Part shown: in pieces, positions 23,956-36,276 of the stretch
Layout of the letters: each line of letters opens with the position of its first letter
Numbering within the stretch: the stretch's first letter is position 1
Assembly (NCBI RefSeq): GCF_026151205.1
Contig: NC_087073.1
Coordinates: 5,477,001-5,541,000 of the forward strand
Length of the DNA stretch: 64,000 nucleotides
Direction of reading: 5' to 3'
Origin: Bolinopsis microptera
Lineage: Eukaryota > Ctenophora > Tentaculata > Lobata > Bolinopsidae
The notes under the pieces: model-generated
Database searches by the model: none
Seen by the model: only the letters and a program-made list of their open reading frames with translations
What the model was told of the DNA's origin: nothing
Position numbers and translations under genes: made by a program

Positions 23956-26010
23956 GGTGGATGAGATCAATTAAGAACCGAAAAACTCCATGACTCAGCA
24001 AACAATCGAAGTATTAAGTCCTGACCATCTGCTATGCCCTCTTGATTTTTGGTGTCACATTTTATATGTGCAAAGCGTTACTTACAGCTAACCAAACCGA
24101 CCTTTGATGAAAGCAGGATAAGACTCGCTCAAATAAGGCTTGAGATCAGGAAGATCGACAGCACAGGATGTGGTTTCCACATTCCTGGGTTTTGTTCACA
24201 ATGGTGTCAGAGTCGGCAAATGTTGACAACCTCCATAATATTATGTTCAGAAAACGACTAATTCATGAATCTATTGTAAATTTTTTAGAACACTTTGGCT
24301 GATAAATTCAAAATCATCTCTACAGTCTGTACATATCATTCTTACATACCATTTGTACGGATTGTTTGGCTATTACAAGATGTGCTGCACCAGAGTGAAG
24401 CATTTCTGGTATGCTGAGTTATTTTCTACAAGCTTACCGTGTTTTTGTTTGAACAAGTTGCTGTAATTTACAAATATCTATAACCGCAAGTTAATTTGAT
24501 TTAAGACTAAACTGATCTTTTGTTTACTTTCCAAAACATCTCATCAATAACCTTGTGGCGTTGGTCTGGACAATTGTAAATACCAACTGTTCAGCAAATG
24601 ACAAAGAGGTTGGATTTAGAAGAGGACCCAGTGGAACAACTTAGGGCAGTATCCAAGTAGCCCGACACGTGTTCGCAAACACGTGTGTTAGGGTTAAGGT
24701 TAATCCTAATTCTAACCCAACCTTAACCCTGTTCGAAAACAAGTGTCGCACTACTTAGGATAATAAAGAATGAAAATGTTATCTAGATCGAATGATATAC
24801 GAGTTACGTTTAATATCCTGTTAACTGATGTGTTATTTATTACATAATCAATTAATAAAGTTTACATAAAACAGCGGAAATTAACAAATAGTTTATAATT
24901 ATACCCTGGAAATTTTGTAAAACTTGGTCCGTCTTAGTCTAAAAAAAAGCATAAATTCCATAATCCATACGAATATGGTACATAAATCTTTATAGTGTGA
25001 CGAACATGTAACCAGGATTGATTCAATTTCAGTGAGCTATAGTATTAAATTTTATAATTATTTAATTAATTAATTAAATAATTTATTTTTGAAAAAGTTG
25101 TTCTTCTTTGTTTTCTAAACACACTGCTTTAAACTAGAGTCTTCTAGGATATTCAGAACGTGACTTATTTGCGGAAAACCAAAGTGGTAAAAAGGTGGTA
25201 AAAAAGTGTTAATTGTGGATTTTCCTTAAGTCAAAAATGTTGGGGACTCTCTGGAATGATTCCTGGGACCTGTCCCGACCATATCCCGTTAAAATCGCTT
25301 TGTTGCGAATTTTGACCGACAAAGGCTTAAATTAGGACGGATTTGACTGTACCATAGCTCCGAACCAAAGTTTTCAATAGAAGACTCTGGTAAGAAAGTC
25401 ACAAATGTTTTTGATAAACCTTAATCAAACTGTTAATGCGACAGGCTATGGGTATCACAAGAAAGAGCAGAATCTACTGTAAATCAGTTTCTTAGCTTTG
25501 GAGATTAATCAACTCTTGGTAACATGTTCGTCACCATTCAAGTGTTTTTATAAATTATATTGCCTAAAGTCAACTTGTGTACATTTTGACCAAAAATTCA
25601 AACTGTTGAACTAGCAACTTTAAAACGAGAGTAATTTATTCAATTACAGTTTGTTAAACAATCAAATATGTGTAAATTCACACTAAAGGTTTTAAAACAA
25701 TCGTCTAACTTGTTATTGAATACTATAACTAGTCAGACAAAATTTAAACAATTTTCCTAGCATACTGCATAACTGCACACTTACCATACAATTTCTTCAT
25801 TCTTCGATAGCCCCAAATTTTGCTATAACTCGACTCGACAAACTTGATAAACACGACTAAAAGGTTCAGACACAATTTAAAAATTACAACAAAGTGTCTT
25901 ACAGACTAAAGCCAACATCTGCTTACTGATATTTGATAATAGCTTAAGTTTAAACTTTACTACGGAACAGTTCACAGGAACAATTTAAAAACCTGTCACA
26001 CAAGAACTAA
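23956..26010. other. Convergent intergenic region between HVCN1 and KMT5A
   Basis: This holds the 3' flanks of two genes transcribed toward each other. No gene is recognised. It contains a short inverted-repeat element (24651-24771), AT-rich palindromic sequence near 25055-25085 and otherwise featureless sequence. Confidence 0.4.
24651..24771. mobile_element. Short inverted-repeat element with TTAGGGTTAAGG core
   Basis: Imperfect inverted repeats of about 50 bp run from ATCCAAGTAGCCCGACACGT to the complement of TGTCGCACTACTTAGGAT. GTTAGGGTTAAGGTT lies at the inner end of the left arm, with its complement on the right. It resembles a small MITE. No target duplication is clear. Confidence 0.5.
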
Positions 26011-28718
26011 CTACTGATTCAACCAGGGGTGGGAGTCAATTATTTCCTTGCTCCTTTCCCCGTAATCATAACTCAGTTCAGTTTCTGGTTCAATATCCAC
26101 CTTGGCTACAAGTATCAGAACTGGTCTGTTGTTGATGTTGATGAGTTTGCTCTCGACGTTCCCGTTCTTGGAGTGGTTTAAGAGTCGGCCGTAGCTGCCG
26201 TCCTCAGCTGTACCGTCCACACTAAAAACAAAGCATTTTAAAACTAGATCCAATACCGAGATTCAAATCAATAGCAAAAGAATCAAGGTTCATGTACAAT
26301 TTTGACAGGTCATAATAATACTGGACCGCAATTAAAAAATCCTGCTCGGTCCCATTTTCCAACCGGACCATTGCCCAGAACTCACCAGTACTTCTTGTTC
26401 TTGAAGACGAAGTAGTACATGTAACACCCGTACTTCTCTGGTTCCTGGATATACTCCGCCTCCCTGCGTTTAGCTTCATCGTACGATATCAGAGTACCGG
26501 AGTACTCCACTATGAACTCCTTTCTGGCAAAGTGCCGTGTTGAGAACACTCCTCTTCCCTTGTCTTCTATCACCCGGATCTGGAGGGGTACCCGTTAGAA
26601 ACTTGTCAGAAACTTGTCGATAACATGCCAAAACAGGGGGAAAATAACTGGCGTAAATACAAATGAGCCAGATTATAAATTTTGTTAACATATCAGTAAA
26701 AAAAGCATTGATAAAGGCATATTTAAACCTCTAGCCCGTCAGTGGATTTGCTGAGGATCTTATCTTTTAACTGTTCGTACTCTAGGTCCTTTATCTTGGA
26801 GAGCGGCTGTCTTTTACTTCTACGGACCGGGAAGTAATCTGTAAGCTTTTGACATCTGAAAATAATACATTGTTAAGAATTTCAGAATTTCACGGCAAAT
26901 TTTGTCCAAACAACATGTTAACATTTTTTAAATTGAGGATTGCAACTTCTACAACAATGTTTATGCACGCTGAGACAGACGTAACTTATAGTTATGGTGC
27001 CAGCGAATCGTTATAAAAACACACCTATCCAAATCTTCAGAATTATCAACAACTCTAATTTCCTGTCTCTGTCGCTTTGGAAGTGGCTTGGTTGGTTCAC
27101 AGCACGACATCCGAGCGGTGCCTGTTCGAGTTGAGGAGGGAGTTTTGTCCAGTAAATGATACTTGAGAATGTCTCCAAAGAAACTCATGTACCCCTGTTG
27201 AGTTGCTGTCTGGTTTATAAGATGTCGAGACATTACTACAGGGTAAGTCATACTGTCGTCTGAATCCCAATCGATCTCTCCAAGTTTTGGCCCTTTGACC
27301 GGAGGAATGTCGGTCGCAGGCAACAAGGAATCCAAAACTGGGGAAGAAGGAGTCACTTTGTAGGGTGACTGGGGATCACAAATGTGGGACAGTGACTCAC
27401 TGGGTGAGGTGCTATTGCTTGATTGTATATCGCTTCTAGATGTTAAGGAGTTCGGACCTGCATTAGACATCAAATCTGGACAAGTGTCAACTTTTGTTTT
27501 ATTTAAGGCTTGCTGATCTTCTTCTTTGACACTTGGAAGGATTTTGAGACTAAATTCTGAGAGTTCAGCATTCTTGTTACTAAGAGAGTAGCCGTTACAA
27601 GCCTTTTTCTGTATCATCGCGTAGTTATGGTCAAGGTCTACAATAGATTGGTCAGTATCTAATATAGAGTTTCCGGTAAAGCTTTCAGTAGATTGTTCAC
27701 TAGGCTCTTCCTTGATATCTGACAAAATAAGTTCTGGTATTATTTTTAATCGCATCAGTTCCTGCAGCTTCTCTTCTGATACTGGGGTGACAGATGGAGG
27801 CTGATATTCAGGGACTGTATGAGGCTGACACAGCTGAGGGCGCGTAGGAGGTCTGGTCCAATCAACAGGACAGTCTATCTGTGTTGTTGATGGATATAGA
27901 GGTTCTACACGGTGTCCGTCCGGTTGAGCACCTATTTGGTGAACTCTAGTGTGCTGAACATTGAGCTTGTTCGAATGGGTATTGGCAAGGTGTTTCTGAC
28001 TAGGAAAACCAGTATTGTAGTATCGTACAGGGCAAACAGGTACTAATATTCCTTCAGTTTGTGAGCTCTGAGTATTCCTTTTTGGTAAAGGGCTGGTTTG
28101 TGGAAACATAAAACAGGGGGCAGAAGTCTGCGTGGATTGTGATTCAGTGGAGCACATTGTCTGGGTTGAAATGGCTGCACATGGAGTTCTGAGGGGTTTA
28201 CCTGTTTGGATTTGCTGGGTGTTTAATAGAGGGATGTCTAGGTGACACAATCTGTTCGTGCCACCAAGGTTGTTCTTGAGATGACTTAAATTTACGTTTT
28301 GAGGGCTGTTATTTGCTGAAAATTGGCCGACTCGAAGGCTGAGCTGAGGAACATGCAGACATTTTCTAGTTTTAGAATAGTTGACATTGAGCTTGGGTTG
28401 TTTGACTGGTCTAGTAGTTTTATTGCTGAAGTTGTTTTCGGCATGGTTCGATAAGTGATAGCCACTGTGGTTTTGTCCAATTTGTCTTCTCATTAAAACG
28501 TATCTCAATCCAGGATGCCTCAACTCAGGAGGTGTTAACTCGGGGGGATTTCTCAACTCTGAGAGAACTCTTTGGTCTTGATATGGTCCAGCAAGAGATG
28601 GCATGGAGGTTCCACTGGCACGACTAGAACGTACAAGATAGGGCAGATGGTTTGATATTGCAGACCGCTGGTTTCTGTAAATCTCAGTCAAGGAAATGGC
28701 TGTTTCACTAGTCATCAT
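26011..28718 (-). CDS. KMT5A: KMT5A (SET8/PR-Set7) histone H4 lysine-20 monomethyltransferase with long N-terminal extension
   Basis: Four exons in minus-strand order (about 28718-27025, 26855-26729, 26579-26386, 26221-26011) give about 741 aa, roughly twice human KMT5A. The C-terminal SET domain contains DKGRGVFSTRHF, EFIVEYSGTL, GCYMYYF, the N-H-S of GRLLNHSKNGN, and YDYGERS near the end, followed by SHPWL. Just before it, bridging exons 1 and 2, is CQKLTDYFPVRR, equivalent to the PIP degron of vertebrate SET8. The first exon encodes about 565 largely disordered residues rich in Ser, Thr and Gln, with a sumoylation-like IKEE site and a motif shared with the C2H2 gene at 36277. The enzyme monomethylates H4K20 and is linked to replication and mitosis. 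The ATG directly follows CTTCAG. Confidence 0.93.
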
Positions 28719-29426
28719 CTGAAGAGTTTGTGAGCATATGACACAATAGAGTTACACTTAACATCATATCTAAACTTAACCAAAACTCGAAACCTCATCA
28801 CTTAATTTAAAGGAAATGAAAAATTACACCACACAGAAAACAGTGAATTCGACGGGAAAAAAAATTAAAAAAAACGAATAATTACAGAAATTCATTCCAG
28901 AAAGTGATGTGTTCGGAAAGGACCCAGATCGGAATTTTATCCGAGAGAGTGATATGTCCTGATTAGCCCCAGATTATTTACCCTTTCTGTGTCAATAGGT
29001 CAAGCAATCTATTGTATGAAATCAGGCTAAATGGTCGGTCCAATTACCAAAACATCTGATCACCATTGAGGCCAATCAGCGCTAATTTGCTATCGATATC
29101 AGCCCACTTATGAAGATAGCTTATGTAAGAAAAACAAACAAAGACTAATACCAAACAAGTCACTAAAAATCAGGATCTTTCTAGCATGCATTCCCAACTT
29201 CATCAAAGGTATTGGTACATTCACACACAACTCGACAGAATAAACAAAGTAGCCAAAAGAGGAATTAGGGACGAGTAGTGAGGTAAGAACTAGGCCGGTA
29301 TTAAACATTATTGGTCGCGGTGACACACAACCCGGAGGGGGCCCTCATTGGAGCCGGAAACATAAACTAAATATAAACATCGAACAATTAAATAGTCAAT
29401 AATTTGATTAAAAAGATATATCCCGC
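28719..29426. other. Intergenic gap upstream of KMT5A
   Basis: AT-rich, no gene recognised. It may hold a 5' leader exon of KMT5A, since the coding exon starts right after an acceptor-like AG. Confidence 0.4.
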
Positions 29427-31392
29427 TCAAGTTCCAAATTCAAACCTTTCTTCTGACTTCGGAGAGACTTTCACTTCCTTCTCCTTTTTGGTTCGAGCTG
29501 ATCTGGAGGTGGGCGCTGATTTGACGGGAGCTCGTTTGATCTTATCTGTAACCGGTCTTTTAGACTCTCTCTTTACTTCTACTTTAGGTTGAACTGTGGG
29601 AAGAAGTTTGGTAAAATGAGATATAACTGTAAAGCTGTAAAAGGCACGTACGGGTATCGGCCTTACAAAATGACAGGCCTCACAAAATGACAGCCCACAT
29701 AGACCATGCTGTAGCTTAGGTTCCCTATACATTGAACCCTATTCCTTTCACTGTATGAAAGAAAAAGCATTAATTAACACTTCCCAAGGAATGATAATGA
29801 CATAGAATCTATATTTCTTACATAAATATGGACGTTTTTGCTGTTCAGTCATTGCCCCGCCTAACTGTTACCCAGAATGGAGACCAAAGTTTAGAATTTA
29901 ACCCCAGAAAACCAGGTACTACCATGACTTATGTCAATCAAAGACTACTCTGGTCAAATAAAAAAACTGATTTAGTGACTTTGGTAGAAGAAATGACAAA
30001 AAAATGACCTAGCCTCACAAAATGACAGTGTTATGCCTCACAAAATGACAGTTTTATTTTATGATACAAAGATGGCATATTTATATTGGATGCCCCTTGC
30101 CTAATTATTGGTATTCTTAAACCCAGTAAGCTTATGATGAGCCTAAATGTGTTTGTTTGATCATCAATTTTGATCAAAATGCCTCACAAAATGACACCGA
30201 AAAGCCTTACAAAATGACAATGTTTCAGATTGAATTACTTTCATCATCTAAAATGGATCAGAAACAGTCAATATAATACAAGAAGGAGTTAAAAATAATC
30301 ATAATCTGACAGTTAACAATCAAGTAGCATTAAAAAAGTGCAGTTCTGATATCAAAACTTTGATTTCAAACTCTTTCATTTCAAACTCTGATTTCAAAAC
30401 TCAACGAAATAAAGCTTCTATTTTGTGAAAGCAGAGAGTAATAACAACTCCTAAAACATGTCAAACGTTATCTAAACACTGAAAAGTGATCTATCCAGTC
30501 ATAGAAAATATCAAATATAACCAAATACTGTGTTCAAGTATGAAAACAAAAAATGATTTTTACGCCTCACAAAATGACATTTTTAAAGTTTTTTCAAAGT
30601 ATAAAAAATGTTCCTTTTTTAATATATTCTGGTAAAAACAGAACTGGTATAATATAAACAACATATATATCTAAGAGTAAAACACGTGAAAGAATAATGA
30701 AACTTTTTCCCAAATCGGATTTAAAGTGATGCCGTTTTGGGTTGTCATTTTGTAAGGCACTATCTCACGCGAAATTGCCCAACTTTTTTTAATCATCCTT
30801 TTTCCTGTAAAAGCTATTCTAATCTTCAATCTATTATATTTATCTAACTGTCCTCGGTGAAATCAAATTTCTATAGGCTGCTGTTAAAAAATGACAGCCG
30901 TGACGAAATTGTCATTTTGTAAGGCATGTTTTTTTGGAAGATTTCAAAGATGACAATTTTTATCGCAAAATTTACGGTTTTTCAATCAAATCAACCCCCG
31001 GGAAGAAAAATATACCTGTTGAACTACCTATCTGGATAATAAAACATGAAAAAAACTCATTTTTGTGCATTTCAGAGCCATCTCCTTTTTCGTGTCATTT
31101 TGTAAGGCCGATACCCGTAAAAAGATTTTGAAATTATCTGAGGAGCACAAAATAACAAAAGTGTTCGAACCCTAAACTTACCACGGGGCGGTTTCTGATC
31201 TGATTCATGGGAAACTGGCTCAGTTTTTGTGTTCTTGTTAATTTGTGTGGGCTCCTCCTCTTTTACTATTGGCCTCTCTGCGTTGTCTAACTTTTTAGTG
31301 AGGCTTCTGCCATGTTTAGACTTCCTGACGAGTGAGTCTAATGTCTGTTGTTTCAGGGTATCTGGAGTCACGGGATCTTTGCTTATCACCAT
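29427..31392 (-). CDS. Small lysine-rich basic protein, function unknown
   Basis: Two exons (31392-31182 and 29593-29427, phase 1, GTG/GTAAGT donor and TTCCCACAG acceptor) encode 125 aa ending FEFGT. The N-terminal half (MVISKDPVTPDTLKQQTLDS) is polar, with a possible short helix. The remainder is Lys/Arg/Pro/Ser-rich (KIKRAPVKSAPTSRSARTKK) with two sumoylation-like sites (IVKEE, TKTE), as in nuclear proteins. I do not recognise the family. It lies between TRNT1 and KMT5A on the same strand. Its ATG is one base after TTTTAG. Its only intron is mostly a transposon (29651-31117). It could instead be an alternative N-terminal part of KMT5A, but direct splicing to the KMT5A exon would be out of frame. 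Confidence 0.55.
29651..31117. mobile_element. Non-autonomous TA-flanked element with subterminal repeats
   Basis: Terminal inverted repeats of about 26 bp (CGGGTATCGGCCTTACAAAA continuing TGACA) are flanked on both sides by TA. At least seven copies of CCTCACAAAATGACA or CCTTACAAAATGACA lie in the left two thirds. The complement TGTCATTTTGTAAGGC occurs near 30749, 30909 and 31090. There is no coding capacity. TA duplication suggests Tc1/mariner-type mobilisation, but the termini match no family I can name. Confidence 0.85.
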
Positions 31393-31663
31393 CCTAAAAT
31401 GAGGATTTTTGTGATGCAAATAGTTTATGATAAGAATACATCTATTCTCAATTCTGTATAAATTCAAGTAGAGATTTCAGAAATTTGATAATGTTAACGC
31501 AATTTACTCACAATGTTTCAAGTCAAGATAACTATTGTTCACGCAAAATAAAAACATCAAAATCGTAAACGAATGAAGAAAATGTGAACTTAGATATTGA
31601 AAACTGAATGAAATAAATTTACAAACCTAAAACAAGTCATCAAATAGAAACGATGATGAATCA

Positions 31664-33824
31664 TCATCTTTTTGATTTATTAAATTCCAGGGCAAGATAA
31701 GTTAAAATTTCATCTGCCGACAAGCTGTAATGACTTTCTTTCCACTTGTTTTTTCCTAAACTGACATACTTATGAACTAACGGACCCTTGGGTAAAGACA
31801 GATGTTTGATAACTAAGTCTCCACGCAATGGGTATTCTGGAACATTCCATTCGGATAACGTCTTCAACAAGTTGTCATCTGAGGAGCCTCGACTTAAACA
31901 AAGTTCCTTAAAGGCCATGTGAAACTTGTGCCGGCAATGTTTCGGAGTGTCCACCAGCAAATCCTTGAAATATTTCACTTCCGTTAATTTCCTGTGTTTG
32001 ATAACGAATTGTCCGATATACTCCTCATCTGAGGACATCTTCCAGGCCTTCCGAAGTTTGGAGAAGTCTTCAACTGATTTGAACGCATAGCTGAGTAGGG
32101 TAACTGATCTAATGTCGCTGATACTGGCTATTGAATGCTGAGAGCTTAAATCGTTTATATTGAATTTATCTGAGAGGTTTATCAAAGGAAACAGTTCTAG
32201 CGATTTCATTTTAATCAGAATTTCTTTGACATGGTTCCCAACAATCATTTTTTGCATTTCTAGCCAGATCCGCTCCCGAGATATTTGTTTGAGCCCAGCT
32301 TTATTGTGGTCGATAGCAGAAATTGTTGGAGCATCCCACTGATCGCCTTCCTTAGCAATACGTCCGTAAAATCTGAAGTATCTGTAGAGACAAGATGTTA
32401 TGTTTATCTAATTAATTATTTCTAAATTATATTATTATATCCTTTAAAGACATTTGCATTAGTTGAGTAGATGCCATGATAAACAAAGAAAACATGAAAG
32501 AAGATAGTAACCTTAGTATACGGAGATAGTCCTCTGCAATGCGTTCAACAGGATCACCAACGAACAATACCTATTAAAGACAATTTTTGTGAATAATTAA
32601 CATATTCTAAATTATTAGCATATTTGAAGACATTCTGGGTGTATTCGAAGTTATTTGCCGCGCTAGTTATGTTAACTGTAGGTGTAGACGTAACGTATAT
32701 AAGAGACTTCTTTGAAACAAACCTGCTTATTTTGTAAGTGAAGCTTTCCGTCAAAATAGTCATACAGTGTTCCATCAACATCTGCGCTCATAGCATTTAC
32801 TGAAAAAAGTCGTAAGTAATTTCACAGTTTGAAATAATAAGTAAAATTTTGATTCTTAAATCTGCTGACGAGATTCATGATAAAACCGGTCGGAGGTCCC
32901 ATCAAAATTGTGATTGGTAGTCGAAATGCGGTTTAAAAGACTCACTAGTAAGATCCCTGCGAGCGGCATCTAGCTGGAATTCAGTAGTGAACTCCACTTC
33001 AGCGTGTCTTCCGTCCGTGTCCGTGTCAACTCTGAGTGTCGTCACTTCGTAGGGCGTGTCATCAACCATCAGCGTTACTGTGCCGTGCTGTATTCCTGGA
33101 TATCGAACTTTCAAACTTGGGTAAATGACAAATGTGCAGGTTTCGCTTTAAATGCAGTTAATAAATTAATTCATGGATTATGAGGGTCAGGACGTAAATA
33201 TGATTGTTAAGATATGCTAGTTATGTTAAATACCTGTTAAGATATGCTAGATATGTTAAATACCTGTTAAGATATGCTTGATACCCTCGCTGGTGCAAAT
33301 ATCAACAATATCAGTAGGGGTAGCGCTGGTTGCCATATCAATATCTTTAGGAGATTTACCCTGCAGAACGTCTCTCACAGCCCCTCCTACCACCCTCAAC
33401 TCAAAACCTGCGGACCAGTTCGTGAAGCTGAGGTCTTAATTAGCACAGTGATGAAAGTGGTTTTATTTGCCCTAAGGTTCAATCCTAATCTACACCTGCT
33501 AGGTCTAGTTCTAACAGCCATTTAATAAGCTGGTCTATGATAACGTGATCAGTGATAGAAACCCTAGACCCACCCTAGATAGCTAGGTGTAGTGCCAGTT
33601 AACGATCAAGTGATACAATATCATACCGACATACCTTTTTTCTTGAAAATATCATAAATGTATCGAGTAGAGGGGTTAGCAACTTCCTCCCAGTGCTTGT
33701 ATTGACTGATGTTCGTCATGGTCCGCGACAGTTGAGACAGTCCCAGGGTCCGTAGAGGGTCCACCAAAATTGGAAATAAAAAACGATACACTGTAACTGA
33801 CGTATCATACAGCTGACAAAGCAT
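31664..33824 (-). CDS. TRNT1: CCA-adding tRNA nucleotidyltransferase (TRNT1)
   Basis: Six exons (33824-33635, 33407-33264, 33107-32946, 32799-32723, 32570-32512, 32381-31664) join in frame to 449 aa. Class II nucleotidyltransferase motifs are clear. VVGGAVRDVLQ is followed by DIDMATSATP, giving G-G-x-x-R and the metal-binding D-x-D. Next come IQHGTVTL, TLRVDTDTDGRHAEV, AARRDLTINAM, YDYFDGK and FVGDPVERIAEDYLRILRYF, then RERIWLEMQKM and the helical body and tail. The enzyme adds CCA to the 3' end of nuclear and mitochondrial tRNAs. The first 35 residues contain Arg, Leu and Ser but few acids and could be a mitochondrial presequence. A second Met before TNISQ could start a cytosolic form. There is no acceptor-like AG next to the ATG, unlike its neighbours. 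Confidence 0.95.
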
Positions 33825-34198
33825 TGAGGTGAGAGGTTTAAATCAGGTTCATAAAACACATTTTTTGGGCATGCTTTTATAATTTTTGCACGAAAGGACG
33901 TAATCTTTGTTGTAACACGAGAAAGCCAGTGAAGCTATGTACTTTTTTGATAATACTTCAAAATTGTAAAAATATTAACATCACTCATCAATGAAGGGAA
34001 AATAAAAAACAGTTCTTGATGTTATTTCGCCGTGAGCTCGGCTGAATAACAGTTTTAACTTCAAAATCCACGTCACGAAACTTTTACTCAACCTCAATTA
34101 ACTTTTATATTACTATCCGATAATTTAATGCTTGAAGCGTAAATGTAACTTTAAACTCGAATCCACTCAATAAATTAACAAGACCCTCGCCCAACAGA

Positions 34199-35140
34199 TC
34201 AACTATCCCCAGCATCCTGGAGGTCACAGTTCGAAACTTCAATACTTCTGATCCTCAACATAGTGGTCTCAGACTCGTGGAAATGCATATGGTGCCAGGT
34301 CTTACCCCAAAAGAACTGACGAGTGTGATGTTTGCCAGAGTTGTAAACTCGAAGGTATGGGCCTCTTCCTCTTTCTATCACCATTGCCGTTACCTGGATA
34401 TAATTAGATTAGCGTCTAAATCGGGATGAGATTGACGTTAAAACTCAAATTATTATGAGAAATGATAATGAAAAAAAAAAGTAAGAAGTGACCATAATAA
34501 TTTACAAAAGTTTTATCATTGGCAAGCTCACCACTAACTTAATGTTGGTACTCACCGTAACAGTAGATGCCGGTAAAAGTGGTCTCCCTATAAGAGTATA
34601 ATTTAAAGATCCAACCAACAAGACTTTGTCAAGAGTTATCTTAGTTCCAGGCTCCAGATCCAGAGTGTCCACTTGTATGACGTCATTAACTGATACCTGA
34701 ACAAGAGCAGGGCGGTTAAACATATTATCTAATCTGGAGTAGACCACGACAATAATCATTAATCGAAGCAATCGCCGGTATAGTGAGCATTATGGCTTTT
34801 TAAAACTTCGAATATCTGTTAGTCAATAATCAGGGATGATAATCATAGTCAATTATACCTTAAACTGAACCCCTTTAACATGAACGACAGCGAATCTGTC
34901 CGCATCAGGTTGATCAATATTAGTCGAGACAGTCTCCAGTATATCACCAGATTCATTAAGGGATGTAATCGTGACTTCACTCGTTTCAAGAGGAGTAGTT
35001 GACATGTAAGATCGTGGGGTTGATAATGCTAAGCATCTTGGTGGGGTTATTGAGTTACATGACGTCACAAGTCTGTTTGATGACGTCACAACTCTGAGTG
35101 GGATGGCTGAGAGGAGTCTCCGGCACGAACTGAGTGACAT
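34199..35140 (-). CDS. MRPL21: Mitochondrial large ribosomal subunit protein bL21m (MRPL21)
   Basis: Three exons (35140-34859, 34696-34556, 34393-34199) encode 205 aa. The first 50 residues (MSLSSCRRLLSAIPLRVVTS onward) are Arg/Ser/Leu-rich without acids, a typical mitochondrial presequence. The bL21 fold follows: FAVVHVKGVQFKV across the first junction, DVIQVDTLDLEPGTKITLDK, KVLLVGSLNYTLIGRPLL, then VTAMVIERGRG and the C-terminal MLRIRSIEV element that matches human MRPL21. It binds 23S-like mitochondrial rRNA. A good acceptor (CCACCTTTTAG) lies four bases before the ATG. The stop is about 375 bp upstream of TRNT1's ATG on the same strand. Confidence 0.9.
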
Positions 35141-36276
35141 TGTCCTAAAAGGTGGAATGTGTGGTCAGAATTTGATTTTGGCACTATCTTAGCAGCCCGA
35201 TAACGATAGTGGATTTTTGGATACTGTCGTGAATTTATTAAAGGATAATCTCTAAAGATCAAGAACGAGCCTGACACTGAGTGAAGGGGAAAACGTGGGA
35301 ATAAGAAAATAATTATTGTGAAAACTTCTATGAGTTGTCTCAAAGGCACAGAAAAGGCAATTCCAAGTTTTTTTCCTTCCATGATTATTAATATTATATA
35401 ATATATTATGTACTCTTTCCTGTCTTTTTAAATCGGGAGGACGGTCTTCAGGAAATTAACTGCTCCAAATCAGCTGCTGATTTGAGGAGATTTGAGACAG
35501 CACACTTTGATAGGTATTAAAGTATTATTATGTACTAAACTGTACATTTTTTTAACCGTCAATACCCGACCTTTAGAGATAAGCCCGAAACGTGCATTTA
35601 GTTCAACTTTCATTCTCCATATTTTGTTCTTTCGCTCAGCGCTAATCTGGTCATGTAACACATTTTTTGTGACCCTTCCCAACTTGTGTAATATCGGGAT
35701 AGGAACATGTTATTTATTAGTCGCTTTTTTGTAATGTTTCTGGGGCAAAATTTGTAGAGTTCCCGTTTATTGCGACAAGGAAAAGGCTGTTATAGATGAA
35801 GAAAAATCATGAAGTGTATTCTCCAGCTGCTATAAAAATATGAAATAGTTTGACAAAGACTTGCAATCTTAGCAAACAGCATCCATTACACAGCAGAAAA
35901 ACAGGCTTGAAAGCGATCTACATAAAAAGACGACAAAGATAATATGTACGATAAAATGTAGGATAAAATGAAATTATGTAGGATGAAATATGTAGGATAA
36001 AATGAAATTGAGCGTCTTATTTGGGGCTAACAATAATTAAAGGCTACACCTGTGGTTATGATATATACCCCGAAGACCACTCGTCGTTAGCAATTGTTAC
36101 CCTTACAGGAAATGGCACATGTGTTACCTAAGAAACTGGTAAGCATAGCAAATTTTACTCCAGTTTTTCCACATTTCACACAATGCACGCTATCAAAGGG
36201 GCTATCACATAAGTCATCCTGGATAAGCTACTCAGATGAGAAATAAGAGATGAAATTGCAGCGATCATATTCTACC
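35141..36276. other. Intergenic region between the C2H2 gene and MRPL21
   Basis: Contains a zinc-finger gene relic (35320-35480) and short imperfect repeats of TAGGATAAAATG near 35945-36005. No intact gene recognised. Confidence 0.4.
35320..35480 (-). pseudogene. Relic of the last zinc finger of the adjacent C2H2 gene
   Basis: The stretch GAGTTGTCTCAAAGGCACA and its surroundings (35330-35400) match GGGTTGTCTCAAAGGCACA in the last finger of the intact gene at about 36315-36390 over roughly 60 bp with substitutions. A weaker match continues into the linker (CTTTTTAA context). The frame is broken by stops. Confidence 0.6.

Noticed and set aside
24690-24735. Interstitial telomere from TTAGGG-like sequence
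   Set aside because: Only one TTAGGG and degenerate neighbours, placed symmetrically in a small inverted-repeat element.
35470-35734. Basic 70-codon minus-strand frame and its mirror
   Set aside because: Lies beside the zinc-finger relic with no homology or splice signals.
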